Of a DNA stretch of 39,976 nt, positions 19,735-29,584 are shown in pieces. This DNA is from a virus. The stretch is taken from positions 1-39,976 of IMG/VR virus record IMGVR_UViG_3300042879_001376; one strand, written 5' to 3'. The notes under the pieces were generated by a model. That model was given only the letters and a program-made list of their open reading frames with translations, had not been told where the DNA came from and ran no database searches. Made by a program: the position numbers and the translations under genes. Each line of letters starts with the position of its first letter. Position 1 is the stretch's first letter.

Positions 19735-22267
19735 TGACCTGACATCTAAGGTTAATGCGTTAGACAAAGCGCAGAACAAAGTAGGTGACGATGCACAGGC
19801 TGACTTTGGCAAAGGTGCAAAGGCGGTGGGAGGGATGACATCACAGGTCACTAACTTGACCGCAAGTCTGAAACAAGTTGCCGTTGGTATGGGTGTTGCA
19901 TTCTCGGCGCAGCAACTGATTCAATTCGGAAAAGAGGCCGTTACCGTTGCGGCAAGGGCCGAAGGTATTGAGAGGGCGTTTAAGCGCATAGGAAACCCGC
20001 AACTGTTAGACGGTCTGCGTAAGGCCACGCGTGGGACGGTCACAGACATTAACCTGATGACCACGGCAATACAAGCGTCCAACTTTAAGATACCGCTTGA
20101 GGAACTTGCCACCTACCTACAATTTGCCACGCAACGCGCGAACGAAACGGGTAAGTCTGTTGATTACATGGTGGAATCCATACTTACGGGTGTTGGCCGT
20201 GGTTCAATAGAGGTGTGGGATAACTTAGGATTCTCTTTGGGTGAGGTAAGACAGCACCTGAACGGGGTGGCGGTAGAATCACTTTCCGTTGGTGAACGTG
20301 CTAAATTGATGAGCAAGTTGGTGAACGCTGAACTTGTCAAGATGGGCGAACAGGCCGACACGACAGCGGATGCATTGGGGCAGTTGTCAACTAAATGGGA
20401 TAACATCAAAAAATCAATAGGCGCAGCCGTAATTGAGGCAGCTAAATTCTTTGAGATAATAGACGACAGCCAAAGTAAGGCGGGATTACTAAGAACGGAG
20501 GAACGCGCAAAACAAGTGTCCTACGCGTTGGGCGTGGTCACTAATGAAATGCGAGGCATCAATGATGAAACGGAAAAGCAACAGGCATTAGAGGAAAAGT
20601 TAGCTCAGAAGCGGACTGAATCCCAAAGGCTACTGAAAACCATTCAGGACATTGAAGCGCAGAGGGTAGAGATAACGGCTAAAGTCGCAGCCGCTGAAAC
20701 CGTATATCAGAACGCTTCAAACTCAAACCTTAAATTCAGGTCAGCTGCGGCAAAGGAACAGATTGCGCAGGCTGGTAAAATCATTGAGGACGGCAACAAG
20801 GAGTTGAGCATACTTAAAGAGCAGCGAAAAGAGTCCATTGAGAAACTGTCTTGGACAAGTGCATACATAGCGGCCACGGAGCAGTTGATAGGCAAAAAGG
20901 AAAAGTCTAACGCGCTTGATGCAAATGAAATCCGCAACGTTTTCTTTTACACAAAAGCAATAAAGGACTTGACTGAGGAGCAGGAGGCCCAAGGCACTTC
21001 GGTTGAAAGGGTTTATGAAATTAACAAACTTTTACCACCACTTAGGGAAGAGTTGGCCCGACTAATTGGCCAAGAGACGGAGGCCACACGTAAGGCACGT
21101 GAGGAGGCTGAGAAAGCGGCAAAGGCTGAAAAGGACAGGATTGATAACGCCCGAAGGATGCAAGAGGAGTACACCGCTGCATTCTTGGAGACGATGAACA
21201 TGCGCATGGACGCTATCAATGCGTTCTACGATGAGCAGCAGATTAGCGCAACCCGTGAGATAGCGGACGCACAGGAACGGGCGCGGGTATTGGAAGAGAT
21301 TGAGCGCAACAGGTTACGCGAACAGATTACCCTACTCCAAGGGTTCGGTTTGGCGGCAACATCGGAACGGCTTAAACTTGCTCAATCCGAGGCCAAGATA
21401 TTGGACGATGCGGACGCTTTGTATAAGCGTTTTTTGGAGGGGCAGGATGCGGATTACATGGCATCAATGGCAAAGAGAAAAACAGAGGCCGAAAAGTTGG
21501 CCGATGCCGAAAAGCGCAGAAATGAACTGACCGTTCAACTTATGCAAGAGGGTTTGTCAACCGTTGCCAACATATACGGCAGCATCAATCAAATGGCACA
21601 GCAATCGGCCGACTTTGAAATGCAGATGTACCGTCAGAAGTTTGAGGAAGGGTTGATTACCCGTGAGGAATTGGATGCAAAGGAACGGCAACTGCAAGCG
21701 GATTCGGCACAAAGGGCAAAAGACGCGGCTACGTTTAACGCTATCATTGGGGCAGCACAGGCAACTATTAACGCGCTTTCAAGTCCAGGCGTTCCGTTCC
21801 CCGTTGCCTTGGCTTTCAGCTTGTTCGCAGCGGCCACGGCGGGAGTACAGGTAGCGGCTATCCAATCTGCTCAGGTTCCGCAGTTTGCAACGGGTGTTAT
21901 CGGCTTGCAAGGTGCTGGAACGGAAACAAGTGATAGCATCATGGCCCGTCTGTCAAAGGGTGAAAGCGTAATGACCGCAGCCGAAACAAAGAAATACCGC
22001 CCACTATTGGAGGGCATGAGAAAGGGAACGCTGGGCGACATCATTCGGGAAACTTACGTTCGCCCTGCGATTGACGCGGCCATGCTTTTAGGCTTTGCCG
22101 ACATGGGGCGAAGTGCTGAATTGAACGGCCTGACCGCTAAGCTATCTGACCACAACATAATCGCGGCAATGGACAGGAACAGGTCGGCCACGGTTTACGG
22201 GTTGAAGATGCTGGCCGAAGAAATTAAGGCGAACAAACGTAGGGCGGAACGCAACACATGGAACTGA
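19673..22267 (+). CDS. Tail tape measure protein
   Basis: An 864-residue protein: helical N-terminus (DLTSKVNALDKAQNKVGDDA), Gly/Ala-rich segment (about 60-75), a pattern of alternating helical heptads through the middle, and a hydrophobic Ala-rich stretch near 690-730 (VALAFSLFAAATAGVQVAAI) followed by a Gly-Ser/KGES region typical of tape measure C-termini. By the usual 0.15 nm per residue, the tail would be about 130 nm. No lysozyme or peptidase domain is visible. The gene lies between the chaperones and the tail-tip genes. Confidence 0.85.
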   Translation: MADEIVAVYRAEVEQYKKAVDDLTSKVNALDKAQNKVGDDAQADFGKGAKAVGGMTSQVTNLTASLKQVAVGMGVAFSAQQLIQFGKEAVTVAARAEGIERAFKRIGNPQLLDGLRKATRGTVTDINLMTTAIQASNFKIPLEELATYLQFATQRANETGKSVDYMVESILTGVGRGSIEVWDNLGFSLGEVRQHLNGVAVESLSVGERAKLMSKLVNAELVKMGEQADTTADALGQLSTKWDNIKKSIGAAVIEAAKFFEIIDDSQSKAGLLRTEERAKQVSYALGVVTNEMRGINDETEKQQALEEKLAQKRTESQRLLKTIQDIEAQRVEITAKVAAAETVYQNASNSNLKFRSAAAKEQIAQAGKIIEDGNKELSILKEQRKESIEKLSWTSAYIAATEQLIGKKEKSNALDANEIRNVFFYTKAIKDLTEEQEAQGTSVERVYEINKLLPPLREELARLIGQETEATRKAREEAEKAAKAEKDRIDNARRMQEEYTAAFLETMNMRMDAINAFYDEQQISATREIADAQERARVLEEIERNRLREQITLLQGFGLAATSERLKLAQSEAKILDDADALYKRFLEGQDADYMASMAKRKTEAEKLADAEKRRNELTVQLMQEGLSTVANIYGSINQMAQQSADFEMQMYRQKFEEGLITREELDAKERQLQADSAQRAKDAATFNAIIGAAQATINALSSPGVPFPVALAFSLFAAATAGVQVAAIQSAQVPQFATGVIGLQGAGTETSDSIMARLSKGESVMTAAETKKYRPLLEGMRKGTLGDIIRETYVRPAIDAAMLLGFADMGRSAELNGLTAKLSDHNIIAAMDRNRSATVYGLKMLAEEIKANKRRAERNTWN

Positions 22268-24258
22268 CATTCCTACTTGACGGACAGCAATTCGACTCAC
22301 CTGAGGGATGGGAGGGTACTTCATTTGCGCGAACGTTTGACCATAACACGCAGATTACCACACTTGACTACTCACAGGAGTACATGTTCACAGGTGCGGC
22401 CTATGCGTACCTGTACGGTAAAGCGGTGAACGGACAAGAGTGCGACCTTGTTGACGTGCTAATCACAGACGGTGACAGGGTATTGGTGCAGGGCGTTATC
22501 TTCATTACTGACTGCACCTTTAATGAAACGCAATGTTCTGTAAAGGTAACGGTTCAGGATGATGGGTTTAGCGCAAGGATAGAGAACAACCTTTCAATAC
22601 CTGTGACCATTGGCGGGGACAAGTCAAAGAACGGGGTTGCAATTACCCCAATCACTCCGCAATTCATATTCCTATTCAATCAGGAAACGGGGGCGTATCT
22701 GAGTGAGTCCACAGCGGTCTACACGGTGCATGATGCAATGCAATGGTTCGTGCAATGGATGACAGACGGGGGCGTATTGTTTCGCTCCGATTTCTTCAAC
22801 GTGGGCGGTGTTGGTGAGGTCGATACCATTACAAGCGGTATCAACGTCCTCAACAGCGAATCACAGGACGTTGGTGGCCCTGTCATTACCTTCCGTGACC
22901 TGTTCACCACATGGCGCATTCTGCGTAACGTGGGCATGGGCTTCGAATGGGTGAACGGTCAGCCACAGGTGAGGGTGGAACAGATTGACTTTTTCAGGAC
23001 AGGCACAACCATTGTACCGCTGACCGATGCTGAGACGGTGGAGTTGTCATTCGTCCGTGAACTGTTATATTCCAACATTGATATTGGCAGCGAAACAACG
23101 GCCAACGGTGACTGTGATAGCGGGGCGTGTGGGGCGTTTGTCAATACGAGATACTACGGATTCAGAAACGAGATATTTGGGTTAACGGGGACGTGCAACA
23201 TGGACATTCCTTTGAACCTGACCTTTCCCCGTGACGTGGTGATTGACGGAAATACGATTCAGGCAATACTGATTGACGGTGATGAGAACTTCAACGAGTC
23301 GACCGTTTGCATTGAACGCGATTTAGGAACAGCAACGGCTACGCAGTCCGACCCGCTCAACGTTGGGCAGTTTTGGTATAACGGTGGATACACGAACGAG
23401 AACATTCTACTGCGATACGTTGACTACATCAATGGCAACATTGGCGGTTTTCAACTGATTGAAGATATTAACCTGTTCCTGTGTTCGGGCAGTTCGGCAA
23501 TAGGTAGGATGGCCCCGTCCGTTGACTACACGCAGACGTTGGCAGCGTCCCCGCTTTGGACGTTGTTTCCAAACGGTGGGCCAAACATGGTATTTGCGAA
23601 CGATACCGCTTTCATTGTCAACGCTGGGTCAACTATCCCGCGCATTGTAAACGGCTTCCAGTGCTTTGACGCGAACAACCGATACGATGACACCACAGGC
23701 CGCTATTCGTGCGAGTACAGCGGGGCTTATCGCTTTCAGATGCAGTTCAGCGTACAGGCCGCAAGTGGTGCGCCAACGGGTCAGATAGTAATGAGGTGTT
23801 CGGCCTTGCGCTATTCATCGGGCGGCACGTTGATTGACACCATAACAATACCGCTGTTCACCGATACCGTTCTGAATCTGACCGTACTTCAACCAACACC
23901 TGTATGGGATAGCGGTTTTATGGAAGCGGACGCGGGGGACTACTTTGAGTTCACCTTTGAGGCCAACACGAACAGCATCTTTGCGACTGACCTGACCGTA
24001 TTGGAAGGGTGGATTGAATTGATAGCGTCCCGTTCCGTGGTTGAGACTATCCAAACCAACACCGCTGCAAAGCGTTTGGGCGTTCGCAGGTCGTTCAAGT
24101 ACCCTTTGACCTGTGAGGATACCGATACGATAAGACAGGACATCACGGCCCGTGTTCTGCTGACCTCAAAGGAGGTGGTAAAGACGGGAGTGATTGAACG
24201 GGTGGAGGTCAACATGGTCACGGGTGAATCTACCTTTGACATCATTACTAATGTTTAA
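22258..24258 (+). CDS. Tail tip or distal tail protein
   Basis: A 666-residue, mostly beta protein starting MELTFLLDGQQFDSPEGWEG; it follows the tape measure with a 10-nt overlap, the place of distal tail or hub proteins in siphoviruses. The middle has repeated Asp/Gly-rich strands. It has few charged helices and no enzyme motif. It probably forms the tail tip with the following gene. No family is recognised with certainty. Confidence 0.6.
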   Translation: MELTFLLDGQQFDSPEGWEGTSFARTFDHNTQITTLDYSQEYMFTGAAYAYLYGKAVNGQECDLVDVLITDGDRVLVQGVIFITDCTFNETQCSVKVTVQDDGFSARIENNLSIPVTIGGDKSKNGVAITPITPQFIFLFNQETGAYLSESTAVYTVHDAMQWFVQWMTDGGVLFRSDFFNVGGVGEVDTITSGINVLNSESQDVGGPVITFRDLFTTWRILRNVGMGFEWVNGQPQVRVEQIDFFRTGTTIVPLTDAETVELSFVRELLYSNIDIGSETTANGDCDSGACGAFVNTRYYGFRNEIFGLTGTCNMDIPLNLTFPRDVVIDGNTIQAILIDGDENFNESTVCIERDLGTATATQSDPLNVGQFWYNGGYTNENILLRYVDYINGNIGGFQLIEDINLFLCSGSSAIGRMAPSVDYTQTLAASPLWTLFPNGGPNMVFANDTAFIVNAGSTIPRIVNGFQCFDANNRYDDTTGRYSCEYSGAYRFQMQFSVQAASGAPTGQIVMRCSALRYSSGGTLIDTITIPLFTDTVLNLTVLQPTPVWDSGFMEADAGDYFEFTFEANTNSIFATDLTVLEGWIELIASRSVVETIQTNTAAKRLGVRRSFKYPLTCEDTDTIRQDITARVLLTSKEVVKTGVIERVEVNMVTGESTFDIITNV

Positions 24259-24263
24259 CTTCG
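24256..24263 (+). promoter_or_regulatory. -7-like element TAACTTCG, start-proximal
   Basis: It overlaps the upstream stop codon and ends 4 nt before the GTG at 24268, the same layout as at 1828 and 35834. Confidence 0.35.
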
Positions 24264-24267
24264 CCCC

Positions 24268-25896
24268 GTGAGCCTCGGAATAATCCCATACCAGCCCCTG
24301 CCTTTCGGATTAGAGGATAACTGCACCTTGCCGTGCGGTTCTTGGATTCAGAAGATAGCCCCCACGGATAGGACGATGTTCCAATTCACTTACGGGGCTT
24401 GCGGCAACACCAACAACGTCCTGACCAATGGTGACTTTACATCGGGCGGCACGGGGTGGACGGTGACGGGTGCATGGACGTATTCTTTCGGCTGGGCTAA
24501 TTCACCCGTTGGAGGTGGCGGCAACATTCAACAGGCCATAGCATTGACGGGTTTTGTTCAGCTGACCTTTGGATTGGAGGTTAACGTGGGTTCAATGATA
24601 CTCAGTTCTAACCTTGGCCTGATTGACTTTTACACTTTTGGCGGTCAGAAGTCGGTGGTGTTCGATGCCACGGGAATGACAAACCTGAATTTCTTTTTCG
24701 GGTCTGCGAACGGTGGGCGTATTCAGAACGTTATAGTGAGGCCCATCAGTTCGGATGTTCGGATAGCGGGTTTGGATGCAAACGGGGATTTCATTTACTT
24801 CATAGACCCACCCGCATCGAAAGTGATAACAGACGGGTTCATAACATTTGCTTTGGACTGGATTGATCCCCCGCCTTTCGGGTGCTATTCGTTCGCGGTT
24901 TACGACCCGTGCCAGTGTTCGCAGTTCGGGTTCATCGGTGATGACTTTGACACGCCTAATCAGTTTGTGGTCAGCGTTGGCGGTGCGGGTAACGTAGACG
25001 TTAGCGGAGGCGAGATGACCGTTACCAATAGCGGAGTGAGTGCGGTTACGGTGCTACGTAAGGACGTGTTATGTGTTGGCGTTGAGTATGACATCACTTA
25101 CACGCTTTCGGGCATGGCCGTTGGTGATACTTTCCGCCTTGCATCGGGAACGGCTAACGGTATCCTGAGAAACGCGGACGGTACTTACACCGAAACTCTT
25201 ACCGTAACGGCCACGAACGACCTGCCACAGGACTTGCGCTTTGTGTTCGCGTTTGTCGGAGGGCTGCACGCGGTGACATTGGACGAATTTTCAATAGAGG
25301 CGAGTGAGCCGATTATCACATACCAATCGGTTCAATTTGAGTTTACGGACACGCTCAACTGCAATAACTGCACCGTACTTGTTGAGGCTTGCGGCAATGG
25401 CAATCAACTCAACTTTGGCTTTGACGGTTCGGGGTTCAAACCTTCAATCCGTATAGAGGGGACTTTGCGCGGCACGGGGTATCCGTCAACGCGGACACAA
25501 TACGAGTTCGCAACGGGCAAGCGGGTCGTTCCTTACGCACGGTTGAGAAAGGCAAGGTCGCTCCTATTCGGTGCGCCTGAGTACGTTCATGATTTCATGC
25601 AGACCCTTATCGCTTTGGACAACGTCTATATCAATGGCCGACTTAGCCACTGTGAGGATGATGAATACCCGACCCCGTCTTTGGAGGCGGACGTGGACTT
25701 TGCGACCGTTACCATGACATTCAGCGATAAGACCGAACTGACCGAAAAGAGGCCATGTGCTGCGACCGCTGACATCGGTTGTGAGACGGGCGGCTTCGGG
25801 GTGACATTCAGCGGCACGGGTGGCCTCTCATGGGGTGGCGGTGTATCTAATAAGGCAGAAGCAATCAACGGACTAATACTTACATACAATGGCTAA
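24268..25896 (+). CDS. Tail protein with carbohydrate-binding-like domains
   Basis: A 542-residue protein with a GTG start. It has two jelly-roll-like stretches: NGDFTSGGTGWTVTGAWTYS (about residues 53-72) and a second near 225-340 (FVVSVGGAGNVDVSGGEMTV). Both resemble CBM4/9-type lectin-like modules, so the protein may bind host glycans. The C-terminus is Cys-rich with repeated CNNC and CEDDEYPTP segments. Its place after the distal tail gene suits a receptor-binding tail protein. No catalytic motif is visible. Confidence 0.6.
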   Translation: MSLGIIPYQPLPFGLEDNCTLPCGSWIQKIAPTDRTMFQFTYGACGNTNNVLTNGDFTSGGTGWTVTGAWTYSFGWANSPVGGGGNIQQAIALTGFVQLTFGLEVNVGSMILSSNLGLIDFYTFGGQKSVVFDATGMTNLNFFFGSANGGRIQNVIVRPISSDVRIAGLDANGDFIYFIDPPASKVITDGFITFALDWIDPPPFGCYSFAVYDPCQCSQFGFIGDDFDTPNQFVVSVGGAGNVDVSGGEMTVTNSGVSAVTVLRKDVLCVGVEYDITYTLSGMAVGDTFRLASGTANGILRNADGTYTETLTVTATNDLPQDLRFVFAFVGGLHAVTLDEFSIEASEPIITYQSVQFEFTDTLNCNNCTVLVEACGNGNQLNFGFDGSGFKPSIRIEGTLRGTGYPSTRTQYEFATGKRVVPYARLRKARSLLFGAPEYVHDFMQTLIALDNVYINGRLSHCEDDEYPTPSLEADVDFATVTMTFSDKTELTEKRPCAATADIGCETGGFGVTFSGTGGLSWGGGVSNKAEAINGLILTYNG

Positions 25897-26488
25897 TACA
25901 ATCAACGTTACAGACCTTGCCGTAATCGTGGCGGGTGCAATCACCACAGGGCAACAGGTTACAATTTACGACCAGTCGGGCAACGCGGGAAGGGCCGCGA
26001 TTGAGGACGTTGTGGCGGCTGGGCGCGTGTCACCTTTGCTCGATAGCGTTATTATTCCCGTTGGAACAACAGCTGTAACAAGTGAGGAAACGCTATACAC
26101 AGGGCCAACGGGAAGATGGGAGGTCGGTGAAACGCGCAGAATATCGGCCGCATTCACAACCAACGCCAACAACCACGTTAAAACCATAAAGCTGAAATTT
26201 GACGGGGTTGTCGTGTACAATAGCGCAACGGCCTCACCAACCGACACAACCCCGAACGATGCAAGGGTACTTGTTGAGTTTGACGCTTTGAGGGTTTCAA
26301 CAACGGTGGCGCGTGTCAAAGGAATGGCAACCATAAGCAACAGCGGAAGCGTGTCAGCGGTTGCAGTTGGTGACATTACAGGGCTTGCGGGGGCCGTCAA
26401 CGTTGTGGTCACAATAACGGGGCAGAACGGCACAGCAACGGTGGACGATATTGTACTTGAATACGTTACCATAGTCAAGGTGAATTGA
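25889..26488 (+). CDS. Tail fibre-like beta-rich protein
   Basis: A 199-residue protein of Thr/Val/Ala-rich strands (TTNANNHVKTIKLKFDGVVV). It follows the tail-tip genes with an 8-nt overlap. Beta-rich, almost no helices, no enzyme motif. It is similar in style to small fibre or tip proteins of Bacteroidota phages. A virion role is inferred from place and composition. Confidence 0.5.
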   Translation: MANTINVTDLAVIVAGAITTGQQVTIYDQSGNAGRAAIEDVVAAGRVSPLLDSVIIPVGTTAVTSEETLYTGPTGRWEVGETRRISAAFTTNANNHVKTIKLKFDGVVVYNSATASPTDTTPNDARVLVEFDALRVSTTVARVKGMATISNSGSVSAVAVGDITGLAGAVNVVVTITGQNGTATVDDIVLEYVTIVKVN

Positions 26489-27381
26489 GCCTCCAATCCA
26501 CAATAAAGGCAAAGGTTGACGCGTTGCAATCCGTCCCAGAATCATGGGCGCGGGGAGTGATGAAGTTGCAACCTTCGCTTTTGGCAAGGCTTCAACGGCT
26601 GACCGCTTCTCTGGAAACAGAGGGCGGTATGCTGACCATGACAACGCAGAACCTCGCAACGGTCGATACAATCATTTCAGAACTTGCCCGATACCTAACG
26701 AGGTCAGAATACGCTGAACTTGTCACGGGCTTGGCTGAGGAGTTCCAACTTCAACAGGGCCGAACAATCGCCTACTTTGAGGCCGCAACGGGTACGCCTC
26801 CGAGTGTGTCGGGGTTCGCTTCGGCACGGTACGCACAGGCAGCAGCGGACAGCCTTAGGAACATCGCGCAGAACGTCCCGACCCAATACCTGACAGAGCC
26901 GTTGCGCAACGCGCTATTGGAGGGCATCGCAACGGGGAGCAGCTACTCCGACCTATTGGGCAACGTGCAGAGTATCATCATCGGAACGGATACGACCGAG
27001 GGCAATCTACTACGCTACTCCCGTCAGATAGTTTCCGACAGCCTTGCCGTAACGGATAGGGAGTTTACCAACATAGTGGCTAATGACCTCGGTTTGGAGT
27101 GGTATCTCTACGCGGGTGGTGAGATAGCAACTACACGCTGTTTCTGCGATAAGCGCAACGGCCTGTACTTCCACCGTAATGAGGTGGCAGGATGGGGCAG
27201 CGGGGTGGGCGTTGGGGAGTGCGGGTTTCCGTGGGCGGGAATGTTCAAGGGCACGAACGAGGCGACTATATTCGTTTACGTTGGCGGTTACAATTGTCAG
27301 CATTCACTACTTCCCGTCTCGGAGGCCATAGTACCGCCTGAGGACGTGGCAAGGGCCAAGTTGAAGGGGTATTTAGAATAA
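26485..27381 (+). CDS. Head morphogenesis / minor head protein (Mu gpF / SPP1 gp7-like)
   Basis: A 298-residue protein starting at TTG, overlapping the upstream stop (TTGA). Helical N-terminal two thirds; C-terminal part with TRCFCDKRNGLYFHRNEV, a GECGFPW segment and CQHSLLPV, which follow the Cys/His layout of the phage Mu F family (metal-binding-like C-x-C ... C ... C-x-H). Members sit near the portal and help capsid assembly or DNA ejection. Here it lies before the sugar cassette that separates it from the portal. Confidence 0.7.
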   Translation: MSLQSTIKAKVDALQSVPESWARGVMKLQPSLLARLQRLTASLETEGGMLTMTTQNLATVDTIISELARYLTRSEYAELVTGLAEEFQLQQGRTIAYFEAATGTPPSVSGFASARYAQAAADSLRNIAQNVPTQYLTEPLRNALLEGIATGSSYSDLLGNVQSIIIGTDTTEGNLLRYSRQIVSDSLAVTDREFTNIVANDLGLEWYLYAGGEIATTRCFCDKRNGLYFHRNEVAGWGSGVGVGECGFPWAGMFKGTNEATIFVYVGGYNCQHSLLPVSEAIVPPEDVARAKLKGYLE

Positions 27382-27393
27382 TTGTATATTTAC
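27361..27393 (+). promoter_or_regulatory. Bacteroidota promoter (TTG-N21-TATATTTAC)
   Basis: TTG at 27361-27363 and TATATTTAC at 27385-27393, 22 nt before the ATG at 27416. A half-site ATTTAGAAT, as in the palindrome at 3382, lies at 27371-27379. It starts the sugar cassette. Confidence 0.6.
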
Positions 27394-27415
27394 GCCCGAA
27401 CAAACACACAAACAA

Positions 27416-27646
27416 ATGAAACACTTACTGGTTTACAAGTATTACGATGATAATGAACATGAGAACCGCCATGAGGTAGTTATCATCGAGTCAGAAAACG
27501 AACTTCACAAAAAGGTGAATGATGTCACCGTGGAGTGTCAAGGCAAATTTTTAGAAATCCTATTCGCTGGGGCAGTCCTTCACGAGTACGAATACAATCC
27601 CGTTGAGTACGTGGTAAAAATGAAGCCAAAAAGAAAGGCTTTATGA
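27416..27646 (+). CDS. Hypothetical protein (76 aa)
   Basis: First gene after the promoter, with an A/C-rich leader (CAAACACACAAACAA). An acidic N-terminal half and a basic tail (KMKPKRKAL). It is coupled by ATGA to the first sugar gene. It has no recognised family. Confidence 0.6.
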   Translation: MKHLLVYKYYDDNEHENRHEVVIIESENELHKKVNDVTVECQGKFLEILFAGAVLHEYEYNPVEYVVKMKPKRKAL

Positions 27647-28338
27647 CCCTCGCCTTTACATCCATTTCACCCCGACACGCAATCGGGGATGCTCAATTAC
27701 AGGCCGTGGAAAGTTGGTCAGCTTGCGGCCTCAAAGTCCTTTCGTTCAATAGCCCGTCAGAGATTGAGCAGCTACGGCCAACGTATCCAAGCGTTGAGTT
27801 TGTACCCGTTCATCACACAATGGAGGGGGTTCAGCGCGTTCCATACGTTCCTATTTCCGCGTTCATAGAATACGCCAAGCGTAACGGATTGGAGCAGGTA
27901 ATGCTAATCAATTCAGACATTGCCATAAACGACCCGCGTGGATTGGTGCAGAACTATTGCGGACGGGCAAAGGGCGGACTGATATTTGCAAGCCGAGAAG
28001 ACCACAACGGGGACGGACGGAGTAGGCGTTACATTCACGGGTTTGACGTGTTCATTATTCACCGCAATTACTACCATCTAATCACCGCATCCATGTTCTG
28101 TATGGGGCAGACGTGGTGGGATTATTGGATTCCTTGGCAGTTCATCCGTAACAATGTGAGCGTTACCCTTGTCAAAGAGCCTGTTTTTTTCCACCGTGAA
28201 CACCCTGTACAATACAGCCATGATGAATGGGTGCGCATGACCGAACACTTCCAATGGATGACTGGTCAATTCAAGAATCAACGTCCGCAACAGGTGAACG
28301 ATTCAGTTTTCAAAACCATAATGAGACACGCACGATGA
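27643..28338 (+). CDS. Glycosyltransferase-like protein (GT-A type)
   Basis: A 231-residue protein with SPRHAIGDAQLQAVESW at the N-terminus and VMLINSDIAI (87-96), where NSD takes the place of DxD that binds the metal and nucleotide sugar. The C-terminal half has many aromatic residues (YWIPWQFIRNN), as in GT-A acceptor sites. It is the first sugar enzyme of the cassette and is coupled by ATGA to the next transferase. Exact donor and linkage cannot be read. Confidence 0.65.
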   Translation: MTLAFTSISPRHAIGDAQLQAVESWSACGLKVLSFNSPSEIEQLRPTYPSVEFVPVHHTMEGVQRVPYVPISAFIEYAKRNGLEQVMLINSDIAINDPRGLVQNYCGRAKGGLIFASREDHNGDGRSRRYIHGFDVFIIHRNYYHLITASMFCMGQTWWDYWIPWQFIRNNVSVTLVKEPVFFHREHPVQYSHDEWVRMTEHFQWMTGQFKNQRPQQVNDSVFKTIMRHAR

Positions 28339-29027
28339 CAATAGACGTATTTATCCGCACCTACTCAAAAGATTTGAACTGGTTAGCCCATGCGCTGCGT
28401 TCAATTCAAATGAACGTGACAGGCCATAGACGGGTAATTGTGGCAATACCTAACGCGGGGCTGTTATCTCACCTCACAGCGGAGACGGTGATACAAGTTG
28501 AGGACTTGGCAGACGGGTACATCGGTCAGCAGCTTACAAAGATGGAGGCGTGGCGTTACACCGATGCCGATGCCGTTCTGTTCTGGGATAGCGATACCAT
28601 TGCGACCGAACCCGTTGACGTTTCCGAATGGTTGAAGGACCGCAAACCGCACGTATGGAAAACACGGTACTCCGAGATTGATACCCCGTGGCAGGGCATA
28701 ACGGAATACGCAGTAGGGTTTACCGTTGAATGGGAGTACATGCGTAGGATGCCGCTACTTTACCGAACATCTACCCTATTCAACGCCTGTGAGTACATGC
28801 AGGGCGTACATAAGGAGTCCATGCGCGATTACTTGGACGGGTTGCCGCATCGCTCCTTTTCTGAGTTCAACGCAATCGGTGCATTTGCCGAACGGTTTGA
28901 AGCGGACGACTATACCTTTGAGGACACTAAAGGGGCGGACATGCCGCGCAACAAATGCCGTCAATTTTGGAGTTGGTCAGGATTGGATTCAAAGGACTTG
29001 GCAGAAATCAAAAGCTACATAGGATGA
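28335..29027 (+). CDS. Glycosyltransferase-like protein (GT-A type)
   Basis: A 230-residue protein starting MTIDVFIRTYSKDLNWL, the beginning typical of GT-A family 2-like enzymes, with DADAVLFWDSDTI (77-89, DSD 85-87). It likely uses a nucleotide-sugar donor and a divalent metal. The start at 28335 is set by ATGA overlap; earlier in-frame codons lie in the neighbour. Two transferases in tandem suggest a disaccharide or two acceptor sites. It is coupled by ATGA to the first methyltransferase. Confidence 0.65.
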   Translation: MTIDVFIRTYSKDLNWLAHALRSIQMNVTGHRRVIVAIPNAGLLSHLTAETVIQVEDLADGYIGQQLTKMEAWRYTDADAVLFWDSDTIATEPVDVSEWLKDRKPHVWKTRYSEIDTPWQGITEYAVGFTVEWEYMRRMPLLYRTSTLFNACEYMQGVHKESMRDYLDGLPHRSFSEFNAIGAFAERFEADDYTFEDTKGADMPRNKCRQFWSWSGLDSKDLAEIKSYIG

Positions 29028-29584
29028 AACTACACGAATTGAAGACCCGTTACGACATTGGCCGCGTGTTGGATTCAATGGGGCTGACTAACGATGCCGT
29101 GGAGGTGGGCGTGGCGTTCGGTGAGAATGCTGAAATAATCCTCAACACGTCAAAGCTGAATCACATTTGGCTGGTTGACCTTTGGGACTACGTGCCGAAT
29201 GAGAACCCGTTAGGCTATGCCGATGCGATTAAGAACTGGACGGGGTGCATGAGATACTGCGCTGACAAGATGCAGCCGTTCGGTGAACGTGCGACCATGT
29301 TCAAAGAGACAAGCGTAAAGGCCGCGTCAACGTTTGAGGACGGGCAGTTTGACTTTGTGTATATTGACGCTAATCACATGCGCCCGTACATTGATAACGA
29401 CCTCAAAGCGTGGTTTAGTAAGGTAAAAACGGGCTGTATCTTTGGAGGCCACGACTACCACAACGTAAACAGGCCCGACTACGTTTGTCAGGTCAAAGAT
29501 GCAGTAGATGCGTTCTTTGCCGACAAGGACTACACACTACACATAACCGAAGACGAAGACCCATCATGGTATATCATAAAATAG
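29024..29584 (+). CDS. SAM-dependent methyltransferase (class I)
   Basis: A 186-residue protein with VEVGVAFGE (26-34, the SAM-binding loop after strand 1), VDLWD (51-55, acidic end of strand 2) and FDFVYIDANH (109-118). The pattern fits Methyltransf_24, a family often found in glycan and lipopolysaccharide loci. It is preceded by two transferases and followed by a second methyltransferase. Substrate: probably a sugar hydroxyl, by context only. The start at 29024 is set by ATGA overlap. Confidence 0.75.
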   Translation: MKLHELKTRYDIGRVLDSMGLTNDAVEVGVAFGENAEIILNTSKLNHIWLVDLWDYVPNENPLGYADAIKNWTGCMRYCADKMQPFGERATMFKETSVKAASTFEDGQFDFVYIDANHMRPYIDNDLKAWFSKVKTGCIFGGHDYHNVNRPDYVCQVKDAVDAFFADKDYTLHITEDEDPSWYIIK